Shown: positions 6,372-14,206 of the stretch, piece by piece | Layout: every line of letters starts with the position of its first letter | Numbering within the stretch: the first letter of the stretch is position 1 | NCBI GenBank assembly: GCA_016790515.1 | Contig: JAEUOY010000032.1 | Location: forward strand, 1 to 57,239 | Source: Burkholderiaceae bacterium | GTDB lineage: Bacteria > Pseudomonadota > Gammaproteobacteria > Burkholderiales > Burkholderiaceae_C | Reading direction: 5' to 3' | Length of the DNA: 57,239 nucleotides | The notes under the pieces: generated by a model | What the model was told of the DNA's origin: nothing | The model's input: only the letters and a program-made list of their open reading frames with translations | Databases searched by the model: none | Program-made: the position numbers and the translations under genes

Positions 6372-7955
6372 TCAGGCCGGCAGCCGCTCGGCCACCGCGT
6401 CGCCCCAGGGCGACATCACCTCGGTGCAACCGCTGTTCAGGCTGCCGGCGCGCAGCACGCCCGCCGGGCAGGCGAAGGCAAACGGGAACACCTGGCGGCG
6501 CGTCGGCGCGACGCTGAAGTCGGCGCGCAGCGCGTCGAGCACCGCGGCCGGCAGCTGCGCATCGGCCAGCAGCTCGCGCCGGTCGCCGCTGACGTCGATG
6601 CGGGGCTGGTGGAACGCGGCCTCCAGGTCCATGCCGTGGTCCATCATGAACAGGCCCAGCTGCAGCACCGCGCCGACGATCTTGCGCCCGCCCGACGCAC
6701 CGAGCGCGAAGCGGCGGCCGTCGGTGGTCTCGCCGATCACCGGGCAGTAGTTGGCCAGGCAGCGCTTGCCCGGTGCCAGCGAATTGGGCCGGCCCGGCAA
6801 CGGGTCGAACCACAGGATGCCGTTGTTCAGCAGCAGCCCGGTGGACGGCGAGACCACCCGCGAGCCGAAGATCGACAGCAGCGTCTGCGTCACCGCACAG
6901 AGGTTGCCATGCCGGTCGACGACGCTGAAATGCGTGGTGCAGCCCGGCGCAGCGGCCGCCTCGTGGTCGCCCATGCCCTGCAGCCGCGCGCTGAACGCGG
7001 CGTGCAGCGCGCCGGCGATCGCGCGGTAGTGCCGCGGCCCGGGGGCGCCCTGCCCGGCGGGCGGATCGCCGGAGAGCTGCGCGAGCGCCGCGGCCAGCGT
7101 CGGCCCGCCGGTCAGCCCCGGCGGCGCCCACAGCCGGCCGCCGCGGCGGGCGATCGCCAGCGGCTCGACGAGCTCGGCGCGGTAGCGGTCCAGGTCGTCC
7201 AGGCTCAGGCAGCCGCCCTTGGCCTGCACGTCGCGCACCAGCGCCCGGGCGATGTCGCCGCGGTAGAAGGCGTCGGCGCCCTCGTCGGCGATCTGCGCCA
7301 GCGTGCGCGCGAAGGCGCGCTGGTCGAGGTGGCGCTCCTCGGTCGTCGTCCAGTGGCCGAGGATCGGGAATCGGCCGTCGTCGAGGAACATCGCCGCGGC
7401 GTCGGCGTCCAGCGACAGCGCGCGGACGGCCGACGCCGTCAGCAGCCCCGAGTACCAGTCGGCGATCAGCCCCTGCTCGGCCAGCCGCGCCGCCGGCAGC
7501 ACCAGCTCGCGCCAGGGCATGCGGCCGAAGCGCTGGTGCGCCAGCGCCATGCCGGCCACCACCCCGGGCACCGCCACCGCGGTGGCGCCCTGCAGGTTGC
7601 GGTCGCCGACGACGGCCGGCCACGGGAACAGGTCGGCCACGCGGCCGTCGCCGGTCAGCGGGTAGTCGGCGGGGTTCAATGCCAGCGGCGAGCGCATGCC
7701 GTAGTCCACGACCTCGGCGCGCTGCCCGCCGGCGCGCCACAGCAGCATGCAGCCGCCGGCCGCCGGGCCGCTCATCCAGGGCTCGACGACGCCGATCGCG
7801 AACGAGGTGGCCACCGCGGCATCGACGGCGTCGCCGCCGGCCTCGAGCACCGCGGCGCCCACCTCGGCGGCGCGGCGGTGCTGCGCCGCGACGACGCCGC
7901 CGCGGCCGGCGGTGACGGTCTTGCGGACGACCTGCGCGTTGGAGAAGTTGTCCAT
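6372..7955 (-). CDS. Gamma-glutamyltransferase-family Ntn hydrolase
   Basis: A 527-residue member of the GGT/acylase family. The N-terminal Ala-Ala-x-Val-Gly-Ala-x-Val-Leu-x-x-Gly-Gly-Asp-Ala-Val-Asp-Ala-Ala-Val region is typical. The autoprocessing nucleophile is expected at Thr340 in Thr-Thr-His-Phe-Ser-Val-Val-Asp. The lid region reads Asn-Asn-Gly-Ile-Leu-Trp-Phe-Asp-Pro rather than the true GGT Asn-Asn-Glu-Met-Asp-Asp-Phe, and there is no signal peptide. It is thus more likely a cytoplasmic GGT-like amidase/acylase than classical periplasmic Ggt. ATG 7955 lies 5 bases after the stop of the upstream serine hydrolase, so the two form an operon. Confidence 0.88.
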   Translation of the reverse strand: MDNFSNAQVVRKTVTAGRGGVVAAQHRRAAEVGAAVLEAGGDAVDAAVATSFAIGVVEPWMSGPAAGGCMLLWRAGGQRAEVVDYGMRSPLALNPADYPLTGDGRVADLFPWPAVVGDRNLQGATAVAVPGVVAGMALAHQRFGRMPWRELVLPAARLAEQGLIADWYSGLLTASAVRALSLDADAAAMFLDDGRFPILGHWTTTEERHLDQRAFARTLAQIADEGADAFYRGDIARALVRDVQAKGGCLSLDDLDRYRAELVEPLAIARRGGRLWAPPGLTGGPTLAAALAQLSGDPPAGQGAPGPRHYRAIAGALHAAFSARLQGMGDHEAAAAPGCTTHFSVVDRHGNLCAVTQTLLSIFGSRVVSPSTGLLLNNGILWFDPLPGRPNSLAPGKRCLANYCPVIGETTDGRRFALGASGGRKIVGAVLQLGLFMMDHGMDLEAAFHQPRIDVSGDRRELLADAQLPAAVLDALRADFSVAPTRRQVFPFAFACPAGVLRAGSLNSGCTEVMSPWGDAVAERLPA

Positions 7956-7960
7956 CGCGG

Positions 7961-9085
7961 TCAGTCCTGGGCGAGCGCACGCCGGAACGCCATGCGGGCC
8001 ATCATCCGCGAGGCCATGTTGGCGCTGAACAGCAGCGCGAACCACTGCTCGCGCGGCTGCACGAACAGCGCCGTGCCGCTGATGCCCGACCAGGCCAATT
8101 CGCCGGCGCCACAGGGCATCGCGGCCGGTCCCCCATCGTGGCGCACCGCCAGCCCCAGCCCGAAGCCGAAACCGGGGCCGCAGTAGCCGGCCGGACCGTC
8201 GACGCCTGCCGGCAGCTGGTGGCGAACCATCTCGGCGAACAGCCGTTCGCTGACCAGCCGGCGGCCGCCGGCCATGCCGCCGATCACGCCGCCGTGGGCC
8301 AGCAGGCGGGCAAAGGCCGCATAGTCGTCCAGCGTGCTGATCAGCCCGCCGCCGCCGCTGTCCAGCCACGGCCGGCCGATCTCGCGGCGGCCGATCGGCG
8401 CGACGGTGGCGTACCAGACGGTGTCCTCGGGGTGGGCGCTGGCCAGGTCGGCCGCCTCCTCGCCGGGAGCGAGTTCGAAGCCGGTGCGGTCCATGCCCAG
8501 CGGCGCCAGGATGCGCCGGCGCAGTGCCTGGGCCAGCGGCACGCCGTCCAGCGCCTCGACCAGGCAGCCCAGCACGTCGGTCGAGTAGCCGTAGCGGAAC
8601 ACCGTGCCCGGGGTGGCGACCAGCGGCAGCCCGGCCAGCCGCTGCAGGAAGGTGGCGGCATCCAGCCCCGCCGTGCCGGGCGCCAGCCCGGCCCGCAGCC
8701 AGGTATCGCGCAGCGCCGTGTCGGCGATCTCCCAGGGGTAGGCCAGCCCCGAGGTGTGGCGCAGCAGGTCGCGCACCGTCGGCGCTGCCGGCGCGCCGGT
8801 GGCGGTGCGCAGCCCGCGCAGCACCGGCAGGGTTTGCGCCACCGGTGCGTCGAGGTCGACCCGGCCTTCGTCGGCCAGCATCAGCACCGCCAGCGAGACC
8901 ACCGGCTTGGTCAGCGACGCGATGCGAAAGCGCACGCCGAAGTGCATCGCCGCGGCGCCGCCCGGGTGGACCGAGCCGACGGCATGGCGTGCGACGGTGC
9001 GGCCGGCTCGCTCGACATGGACCACCGCGCCAGGGCAGTGGCGGGCGGCGATCTGGTGCTCCAGCAGCTCGGTCAGGGCGGTCAT
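7961..9085 (-). CDS. Serine hydrolase, class C beta-lactamase/esterase family
   Basis: A 374-residue Beta-lactamase-superfamily (family VIII esterase-like) protein. The Ser-x-x-Lys motif is Ser57-Leu-Thr-Lys60. The second motif is Tyr-Gly-Tyr-Ser at 165-168, and Trp-Ser-Gly-Ile-Ser-Gly-Thr replaces the KTG box, as in carboxylesterases and D-amino-peptidases. There is no signal peptide, which argues for a cytoplasmic esterase/amidase rather than an antibiotic-resistance enzyme. It is the first gene of a leftward operon with the GGT-like hydrolase. It is divergent from the Baeyer-Villiger monooxygenase at 9229, an enzyme class whose ester or lactone products such esterases often cleave (inference). 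Confidence 0.88.
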   Translation of the reverse strand: MTALTELLEHQIAARHCPGAVVHVERAGRTVARHAVGSVHPGGAAAMHFGVRFRIASLTKPVVSLAVLMLADEGRVDLDAPVAQTLPVLRGLRTATGAPAAPTVRDLLRHTSGLAYPWEIADTALRDTWLRAGLAPGTAGLDAATFLQRLAGLPLVATPGTVFRYGYSTDVLGCLVEALDGVPLAQALRRRILAPLGMDRTGFELAPGEEAADLASAHPEDTVWYATVAPIGRREIGRPWLDSGGGGLISTLDDYAAFARLLAHGGVIGGMAGGRRLVSERLFAEMVRHQLPAGVDGPAGYCGPGFGFGLGLAVRHDGGPAAMPCGAGELAWSGISGTALFVQPREQWFALLFSANMASRMMARMAFRRALAQD

Positions 9086-9228
9086 CGGCAGGGTCCGGCG
9101 CTTCGGTGGCGCAGTATGGACGCCGCGCCGGCAGCCGCGGCTGAGGGTCAGCCCGGGGCCGCGGCGGCCCAGGCTATCCTCGGCAGTCGCTGTGTCGCAG
9201 CCTTCGTTCGAACCGACCAGGAGCCCCG

Positions 9229-11049
9229 ATGACCGTGCCCGATTCGCCAGCGCCCGCGCCCGCCGCGGCGATCGACAAGGAGGCGCTGCGCCGCAAGTAC
9301 CGCGAGGAGCGCGACAAGCGCCTGCGCGCCGACGGCAACGACCAGTACCTGCGGCTCGAGGGCCGGCTGGCGCATTACCTGGACGACCCCTACACGCCGT
9401 TCGTGCCGCGCGAGCCGCGCACCGACCATGTCGGCTTCGCGTTCATCGGCGGCGGCTTCGCCGGGCTGGTCACCGGCGCGCGGCTGGTCGAGGCCGGCAT
9501 CGGCGACGTGCGCATCGTCGAGAAGGGTGGCGGCCTCGGCGGCACCTGGTACTGGAACCGCTACCCCGGCGCGCAGTGCGACACCGCGGCCATGGTCTAC
9601 ATGCCGCTGCTCGAGGAAACCGGCCACCGGCCGAGCGAGAAGTACACCCACGGGCCGGAGATCCTGGCGCACTGCGAGCGCATCGGCCGCCAGTACGGGC
9701 TGGCCGGGCAGGCGCTGTTCCACACCGAGGTCACCGGCCTGGCCTGGGACGAGGCGCGCGCGCTGTGGCGCATCCGCACCAACCGCGGCGACGACTTCAG
9801 CGCGCAGTTCATCGGCCTGGGCACCGGCCCGCTGCATGTGCCCAAGCTGCCGGGCATCCCAGGCATAGCGACCTTCCGCGGCCACTCGTTCCACACCAGC
9901 CGCTGGGACTACGGCTACACCGGCGGCGACCCGCTCGGCGCCCCGATGACGAAGCTGGCCGGCCAGCGCGTCGCGCTGATCGGCACCGGCGCCACCGCGG
10001 TGCAGTGCGTGCCGCACCTGGCGCGCGACAGCGGCGAGCTGTTCGTGTTCCAGCGCACGCCCTCGTCGGTCGACGTGCGGGACAACGCACCGATCGACCC
10101 GGCCTGGTTCGAGCGCATCGCCACCCCCGGCTGGCAGCAGCGCTGGCTCGAGAACTTCACCGACAACCAGGCCGGCGGCAGCGCGTCCGAGGACCTGGTG
10201 CAGGACGGCTGGACCGACCTGGCGCACCGCATCCGCGCGAAGATCCGCGGCCTGCCGCGCGAGCAGATGACGCCGCAGCACATGATGGCCGCGTTCGAGG
10301 ACGCCGACCACGAGAAGATGGAGCAGATCCGCGCCCGCGCCGACGCGATCGTCCGCGACCCCGAGACGGCCCGCAAGCTCAAGGCCTGGTACCGCCAGCT
10401 GTGCAAGCGGCCCTGCTTCCACGACGAGTACCTGCAGGCCTTCAACCGGCCGAACACCCATCTGGTCGACACCGACGGCAAGGGGGTCGAGCGCATCACC
10501 GAGCGCGGCGTGGTGGTGGCGGGCATCGAGTACCCGGTCGACTGCATCGTCTACGCCTCGGGCTTCGAGGTCGGCACCGAGTACCGGCGCCGAGCCGGCT
10601 TCGACCTCGTCGGGCGCGGCGGCGAGACGCTGTCGGACCATTGGGCGCAGGGTATGCGCAGCCTGCACGGCATCCACGTGCACGGCTTCCCGAACGCGTT
10701 CTTCGTGCAGCCGACGCAGGGCGCGAACCTGATCTCCAACGTGCCGCACAACCTGAGCGAAGCTGCGCGGACGATCGCGGCGATCGTGCGCCATGCGCTC
10801 GATGTGAACGCGCGCGAGGTCGAGGCCACGCGGGCGGCGGAGGACGCCTGGATCGCGCTGCTGCTCAGCGGCGCCGGGATGATGATCGGCTCGCCCGACT
10901 GCACGCCGGGCTACTACAACAACGAGGGCCAGGACCCGGGGCCGCGCGCGAAGCACAACGTCGGCTATCCGGCAGGCGCCAGCGCCTACTTCCGCTACCT
11001 CGACGACTGGCGGCGATCGGGCCGCTTCGACGGGCTGGCGTTCCGCTGA
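9229..11049 (+). CDS. Type I Baeyer-Villiger flavin monooxygenase
   Basis: A 606-residue FAD/NADPH enzyme that inserts oxygen next to a ketone to give an ester or lactone. The first Rossmann motif Gly-Gly-Gly-Phe-Ala-Gly lies near residue 75, after an N-terminal extension of about 65 residues. It is followed by Gly-Gly-Thr-Trp-Tyr-Trp-Asn-Arg-Tyr-Pro-Gly. The diagnostic fingerprint FxGxxxHxxxW is present as Phe-Arg-Gly-His-Ser-Phe-His-Thr-Ser-Arg-Trp, and the NADPH Rossmann motif is Gly-Thr-Gly-Ala-Thr-Ala. The size and extension resemble the larger BVMOs acting on bulky or macrocyclic ketones and steroids. The ribosome site is AGGAGCCCCG before ATG. Its stop is one base from the convergent phosphatase gene. 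Confidence 0.92.
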   Translation: MTVPDSPAPAPAAAIDKEALRRKYREERDKRLRADGNDQYLRLEGRLAHYLDDPYTPFVPREPRTDHVGFAFIGGGFAGLVTGARLVEAGIGDVRIVEKGGGLGGTWYWNRYPGAQCDTAAMVYMPLLEETGHRPSEKYTHGPEILAHCERIGRQYGLAGQALFHTEVTGLAWDEARALWRIRTNRGDDFSAQFIGLGTGPLHVPKLPGIPGIATFRGHSFHTSRWDYGYTGGDPLGAPMTKLAGQRVALIGTGATAVQCVPHLARDSGELFVFQRTPSSVDVRDNAPIDPAWFERIATPGWQQRWLENFTDNQAGGSASEDLVQDGWTDLAHRIRAKIRGLPREQMTPQHMMAAFEDADHEKMEQIRARADAIVRDPETARKLKAWYRQLCKRPCFHDEYLQAFNRPNTHLVDTDGKGVERITERGVVVAGIEYPVDCIVYASGFEVGTEYRRRAGFDLVGRGGETLSDHWAQGMRSLHGIHVHGFPNAFFVQPTQGANLISNVPHNLSEAARTIAAIVRHALDVNAREVEATRAAEDAWIALLLSGAGMMIGSPDCTPGYYNNEGQDPGPRAKHNVGYPAGASAYFRYLDDWRRSGRFDGLAFR

Positions 11050-11050
11050 G

Positions 11051-11809
11051 TCAGGCGCCCGGGGCGTCCTGCAGGTAGCGCCGGGCCAGCGCCTCGCGCG
11101 CGGCCGCGCTCAGCCCCAGCCGCTCGGCGAGGTAGCGCTCGACGCCGCCGTGCTCGGCGTCGAGCACCTGCAGCGCGGCGTCCAGGAAGCCCTGCTGCAC
11201 CCGCCACAGCACCGCGAGCGCCTCGGCCGGGGTGTCGCTGCGCGGCAGCGGCGGGTGGCGGAAGACCTGGTTGGTCAGCAGGTAGTCCTGCAGCACCTGT
11301 TCGCGCGGCACGCCCAGCGCCAGCAGGATCAGCGCGGCGGCGACGCCGGTGCGGTCCTTGCCGGCGGTGCAGTGGAAGACCACCGGCGCGTCGGTGGCCA
11401 GCAGGTGTTCGAAGAGCACGGCAAAGTGGTGCGCCTGGTCGTTGACCAGCGAGCGGTAGAGGTCCTTCATCAGCTCGGTCACCACCGGCGCGGTCAGCGT
11501 GCGGCCGGCGGCCACCAGATCCTGCATGCGCTGCACCACCGACGGCTCGATCGCCAGCGAATGCTGCTCGACGTCGACCAGCTCGTAGGGCGTGGCCGCG
11601 CGCTCGGAAGTGCCGCGGAAGTCGAAGGCCTTGGCCAGCCCCAGCGCGGCCAGCTGGGCCTTGTCGCCGGCGGTCAGGTCGCCGAGGTGGTCGGAGCGGA
11701 ACAGCCGGCGCCAGCGCACCACTCGCCCGCCATGCCCGGGGTAGCCGCCCAGGTCCCTGAAGTTGGTGGCGCCCTGCAGGCGCCAGACGCGGTCCGGGTG
11801 ATCGATCAT
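11051..11809 (-). CDS. Tyrosine/serine protein phosphatase (Y_phosphatase3 family)
   Basis: A 252-residue dual-specificity-type phosphatase. The catalytic P-loop His-Cys147-Thr-Ala-Gly-Lys-Asp-Arg153-Thr-Gly matches CX5R, with Cys147 the nucleophile. The N-terminal Gly-Ala-Thr-Asn-Phe-Arg-Asp-Leu-Gly-Gly-Tyr and Leu-Phe-Arg-Ser-Asp are signatures of the family that includes Mycobacterium PtpB. No signal peptide is seen. It lies 26 bases downstream of the enoyl-CoA hydratase gene and is probably co-transcribed. The substrate is unknown; small phospho-metabolites or lipids are possible besides proteins. Confidence 0.9.
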   Translation of the reverse strand: MIDHPDRVWRLQGATNFRDLGGYPGHGGRVVRWRRLFRSDHLGDLTAGDKAQLAALGLAKAFDFRGTSERAATPYELVDVEQHSLAIEPSVVQRMQDLVAAGRTLTAPVVTELMKDLYRSLVNDQAHHFAVLFEHLLATDAPVVFHCTAGKDRTGVAAALILLALGVPREQVLQDYLLTNQVFRHPPLPRSDTPAEALAVLWRVQQGFLDAALQVLDAEHGGVERYLAERLGLSAAAREALARRYLQDAPGA

Positions 11810-11835
11810 GGCCCCGATTGTCGCGGCTGGCGCCG

Positions 11836-12678
11836 TCAGCCGCTGGGCGCGCGATCGTGCAGTTCGGCGGCCAGTTCACCCAGTCGCAGCTCTCCCGCCG
11901 GCGTCTGGCCGCCCTCGGCCAGGAAGCGCTGCATCGCCTTGCGCGTGCCGGCGCCGCCCAGCGTGCCCTGGAACGCGGCGGCTTCGGCCAGCAGGTCGGG
12001 TTCGACCTCCTTCTCGGCGCGCAGCACGCAGGCCTTGGCCGCGGCAACGGCATGCGGCGGGAACGACGCGATGCGCGCCGCCAGCCGGTCGACGTGCGGC
12101 CACAGCCCGGCCGCCGGCAGCGCGCGGTTGACCCAGCCCCAGGCCTCGGCCAGCTCGGCCGGGATGTCGTCGCAGCCCAGCACGACCTCGAGTGCGCGGC
12201 CGCGCCCGACCAGCCGCGACAGCCGCACCGTGCCCGAGCCGCCGGGCAGGATGCCCAGCGCCACCTCGGGCTGGTTGAACACCGCCTGGCCGCGCAGCGC
12301 GAAGCGCATGTCGCAGCTCAGCGCGATCTCGCTGCCGCCGCCGCCGGCGCGGCCCTCGACCACCGCGATCGTCGCCTTGGGCATCGTGCGCCAGGCCTCG
12401 CACATCCGGTGGAACGGCGACAGCGTCTCGCCGGCCGGCGCATCGGCCGGAAAGCGCAGGATCAGACCGACGTCGAAATGGGCGATGAAGAACCCGGGGT
12501 TGGCCGAGGCCAGGATCACCACCCGCACCCGGTCGTCGGCGGCGAGCTGGTCGGTCAGCTGCAGCAGCTCCTTGAACATTGGCTTGTCGAGCAGGTTGAT
12601 CTCGCCGTTGTCGAGCACGACGCGGGCGATGCCCTGCGCCAGCGTGACCCGCAGGGTCCGGTAGCCGCTGTAGTCCAT
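11836..12678 (-). CDS. Enoyl-CoA hydratase/isomerase family protein
   Basis: A 280-residue crotonase-fold protein. It has Arg-Val-Val-Leu-Asp-Asn-Gly-Glu-Ile-Asn-Leu-Leu-Asp at the N-terminus, the oxyanion-hole region Ala-Val-Val-Glu-Gly-Arg-Ala-Gly-Gly-Gly-Gly-Ser-Glu, and Asn-Gln-Pro-Glu-Val-Ala-Leu-Gly-Ile-Leu-Pro-Gly-Gly-Ser-Gly-Thr. The first hole stretch Ala-His-Phe-Asp-Val replaces the usual Ala-Gly-x-Asp, so the exact reaction (hydration, isomerisation or another) cannot be fixed. ATG 12678 has AGGAG upstream. Together with the two ACADs, the BVMO and the racemase it fits a beta-oxidation-like pathway. Confidence 0.87.
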   Translation of the reverse strand: MDYSGYRTLRVTLAQGIARVVLDNGEINLLDKPMFKELLQLTDQLAADDRVRVVILASANPGFFIAHFDVGLILRFPADAPAGETLSPFHRMCEAWRTMPKATIAVVEGRAGGGGSEIALSCDMRFALRGQAVFNQPEVALGILPGGSGTVRLSRLVGRGRALEVVLGCDDIPAELAEAWGWVNRALPAAGLWPHVDRLAARIASFPPHAVAAAKACVLRAEKEVEPDLLAEAAAFQGTLGGAGTRKAMQRFLAEGGQTPAGELRLGELAAELHDRAPSG

Positions 12679-13050
12679 CGCAACGCTCCTCGATCGGTCG
12701 GGTGGGGGCCGAGTCTGACAGACCCCGGCCCCGACCTTCGCCTGCCCCGCCACCGCCGAAACGTGCCGACGCCGGGGCACGACGACGACGAGGTGCGACG
12801 CGCGCAGGGCGCCGGCCGGCGGACCGGCAGCACGGCAGCGCGGCAGTGCAGCGATGCTGCGCCGTTGCGCGAAAGCAAGCCCGCCCGGGTTGGCCGCGGC
12901 GTCGCGACCCGTGCGCGGGTTCCGGTTGATCGGCATCAATGTGCCGGCCCCTGCGTCAGGCGCAGCATCGTCTCGGGTCGGCCAATCGATGGGCGCTCCT
13001 TCCACGGGCGGTCGCGATGTGCCGGAGGTCTGGTTCCCGAGGAGAAACCG
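12679..13050. other. Gene-free divergent region with an FNR-type box
   Basis: About 370 bases between the leftward enoyl-CoA hydratase and the rightward haem-domain lipoprotein. I see no coding frame of merit. It carries the perfect FNR-type palindrome at 12926-12939. The last 20 bases hold GAGGAG upstream of the lipoprotein ATG. Confidence 0.6.
12926..12939 (+). promoter_or_regulatory. FNR/ANR-type binding box
   Basis: TTGAT-CGGC-ATCAA is an exact match to the FNR consensus TTGAT-N4-ATCAA. It is centred about 118 bases upstream of the lipoprotein start codon. For a class II site at -41.5 the transcript would begin near 12974, with the -10 region at the weak CAGCAT (12963-12968), leaving a leader of about 77 bases. 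The haem-domain product downstream makes oxygen-responsive control sensible. Confidence 0.65.
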
Positions 13051-14115
13051 ATGAACAGCAAGAAGCGTCTTTCCGCCAGTGCACTGGCAGCGGCCCTGTC
13101 GGTGCTGGCTGGTTGCACTGCGGTGCAGGAATCCACCCCGCCGAACACCCTGGTGGCGGCCAAGGTGGGCAGCGCCCCCAACATGGCCGCCGGTGCGGCC
13201 GATCCGGTCTGGGCCGCGGCGCGGCCGCTGACCGTGGCGCTGACCGACGGCGCCAACTTCGGCGCCAGGCCCGGCGAGAAGGGCGACACCAAGGCCACGC
13301 TGAAGGCGGTCTACGCCGGCGACATGCTGTACCTGCTGATCCAGCATGCCGACCCGACGCTGTCGAAGCGGCGCGGCCCCTACCAGAAGCAGGCCGACGG
13401 CAGCTGGAAGAAGCTGACCGACCCCGAGGACAAGGGCGGCGACGACAACGTCTACTACGAGGACAAGTGGGCCATGCTGTGGCCCATCGACAACTCGATC
13501 AAGGCCTTCGACAAGGAGGGCTGCGCCGCGCTGTGCCACCTCGAGAAGACCAAGCCCTACGGCAACAAGTACACCGCGCGCGAAGGCGAGCTCGGCGACA
13601 TCTGGCACATGAAGGGCAGCCGCACCGCGCCCAATGGCTTCGTCGATGACCAGTACGTCGACCACACCCGCTGGGACAAGACCGCCAGCCCGAATGCCGG
13701 CCGCAAGAACGAGCCCGGCACCGCCACCGGCGAGTACAAGAGCTTCCCGCTGGTCGCCGGCAAGCCGCAGTTCATGAACCGCGACGGCAAGCCGCTGAAC
13801 GCCGGCGGCACCGAGTACATCAAGGACGGCGAGCAGGTCGCCTTCGACGACAGCCGCTTCAAGCCCGGCGACGAGGTGGCGTCGTTCGTGATCTATCCGC
13901 TGCAGGGCGACCGCGCCGACGTGCGCGTGGCCGTCAGCTGGCGCGACGGCATCTACACCTCGGTGGTCAGCCGCAAGCTGGTGACCGGCAGCAAGTACGA
14001 CGTGCAGTTCTCCGACCTGGGGGCGCGCTACGGCTTCGGCTTCGCCGCGTTCGACAACGCGCAGGTCCGCCACGCGACCTCGGACGATCCGCTGTACATG
14101 GTGTTCGGCAAGTGA
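13051..14115 (+). CDS. Lipoprotein with ethylbenzene-dehydrogenase-type haem-binding domain
   Basis: A 354-residue exported lipoprotein: lipobox Leu-Ala-Gly-Cys22. The rest matches the EB_dh/DMSO-reductase-gamma-like haem-binding domain in overall pattern: Ala-Asp-Pro-Val-Trp near 50, Ala-Val-Tyr-Ala-Gly-Asp-Met-Leu-Tyr-Leu-Leu-Ile near 90, Asp-Lys-Trp-Ala-Met-Leu-Trp-Pro, and Asp-Ile-Trp-His-Met-Lys near 190. Cys158-Ala-Ala-Leu-Cys162-His163 is a CX3CH motif, which may hold a c-type haem with an unusual spacing. A role as an electron-transfer or gas-phase redox partner at the outer side of a membrane is likely. No molybdoenzyme partner is nearby. An FNR box lies upstream. Confidence 0.78.
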   Translation: MNSKKRLSASALAAALSVLAGCTAVQESTPPNTLVAAKVGSAPNMAAGAADPVWAAARPLTVALTDGANFGARPGEKGDTKATLKAVYAGDMLYLLIQHADPTLSKRRGPYQKQADGSWKKLTDPEDKGGDDNVYYEDKWAMLWPIDNSIKAFDKEGCAALCHLEKTKPYGNKYTAREGELGDIWHMKGSRTAPNGFVDDQYVDHTRWDKTASPNAGRKNEPGTATGEYKSFPLVAGKPQFMNRDGKPLNAGGTEYIKDGEQVAFDDSRFKPGDEVASFVIYPLQGDRADVRVAVSWRDGIYTSVVSRKLVTGSKYDVQFSDLGARYGFGFAAFDNAQVRHATSDDPLYMVFGK

Positions 14116-14165
14116 GCCGGCGCGGGCTGGCCGATCCCCACACGTCCGGCTGACGCGGGCAGGGG

Positions 14166-14185
14166 CAGCCGCATGAATGCGGCTG
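14166..14185. terminator. Bidirectional hairpin between convergent genes
   Basis: CAGCCGCA-TGAA-TGCGGCTG is a perfect 8-bp stem with a 4-base loop, followed by TCTTC on the plus strand. It lies between the lipoprotein stop (14115) and the convergent response-regulator stop (14207), so it can serve both transcripts. Confidence 0.55.
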
Positions 14186-14206
14186 TCTTCAGTCTCACCG
14201 GCGCCC

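Noticed and set aside
7961-9085. Reading the two beta-lactamase-fold proteins as antibiotic-resistance genes
   Set aside because: They lack signal peptides and the KTG box, and sit in catabolic operons; an esterase role is more consistent.
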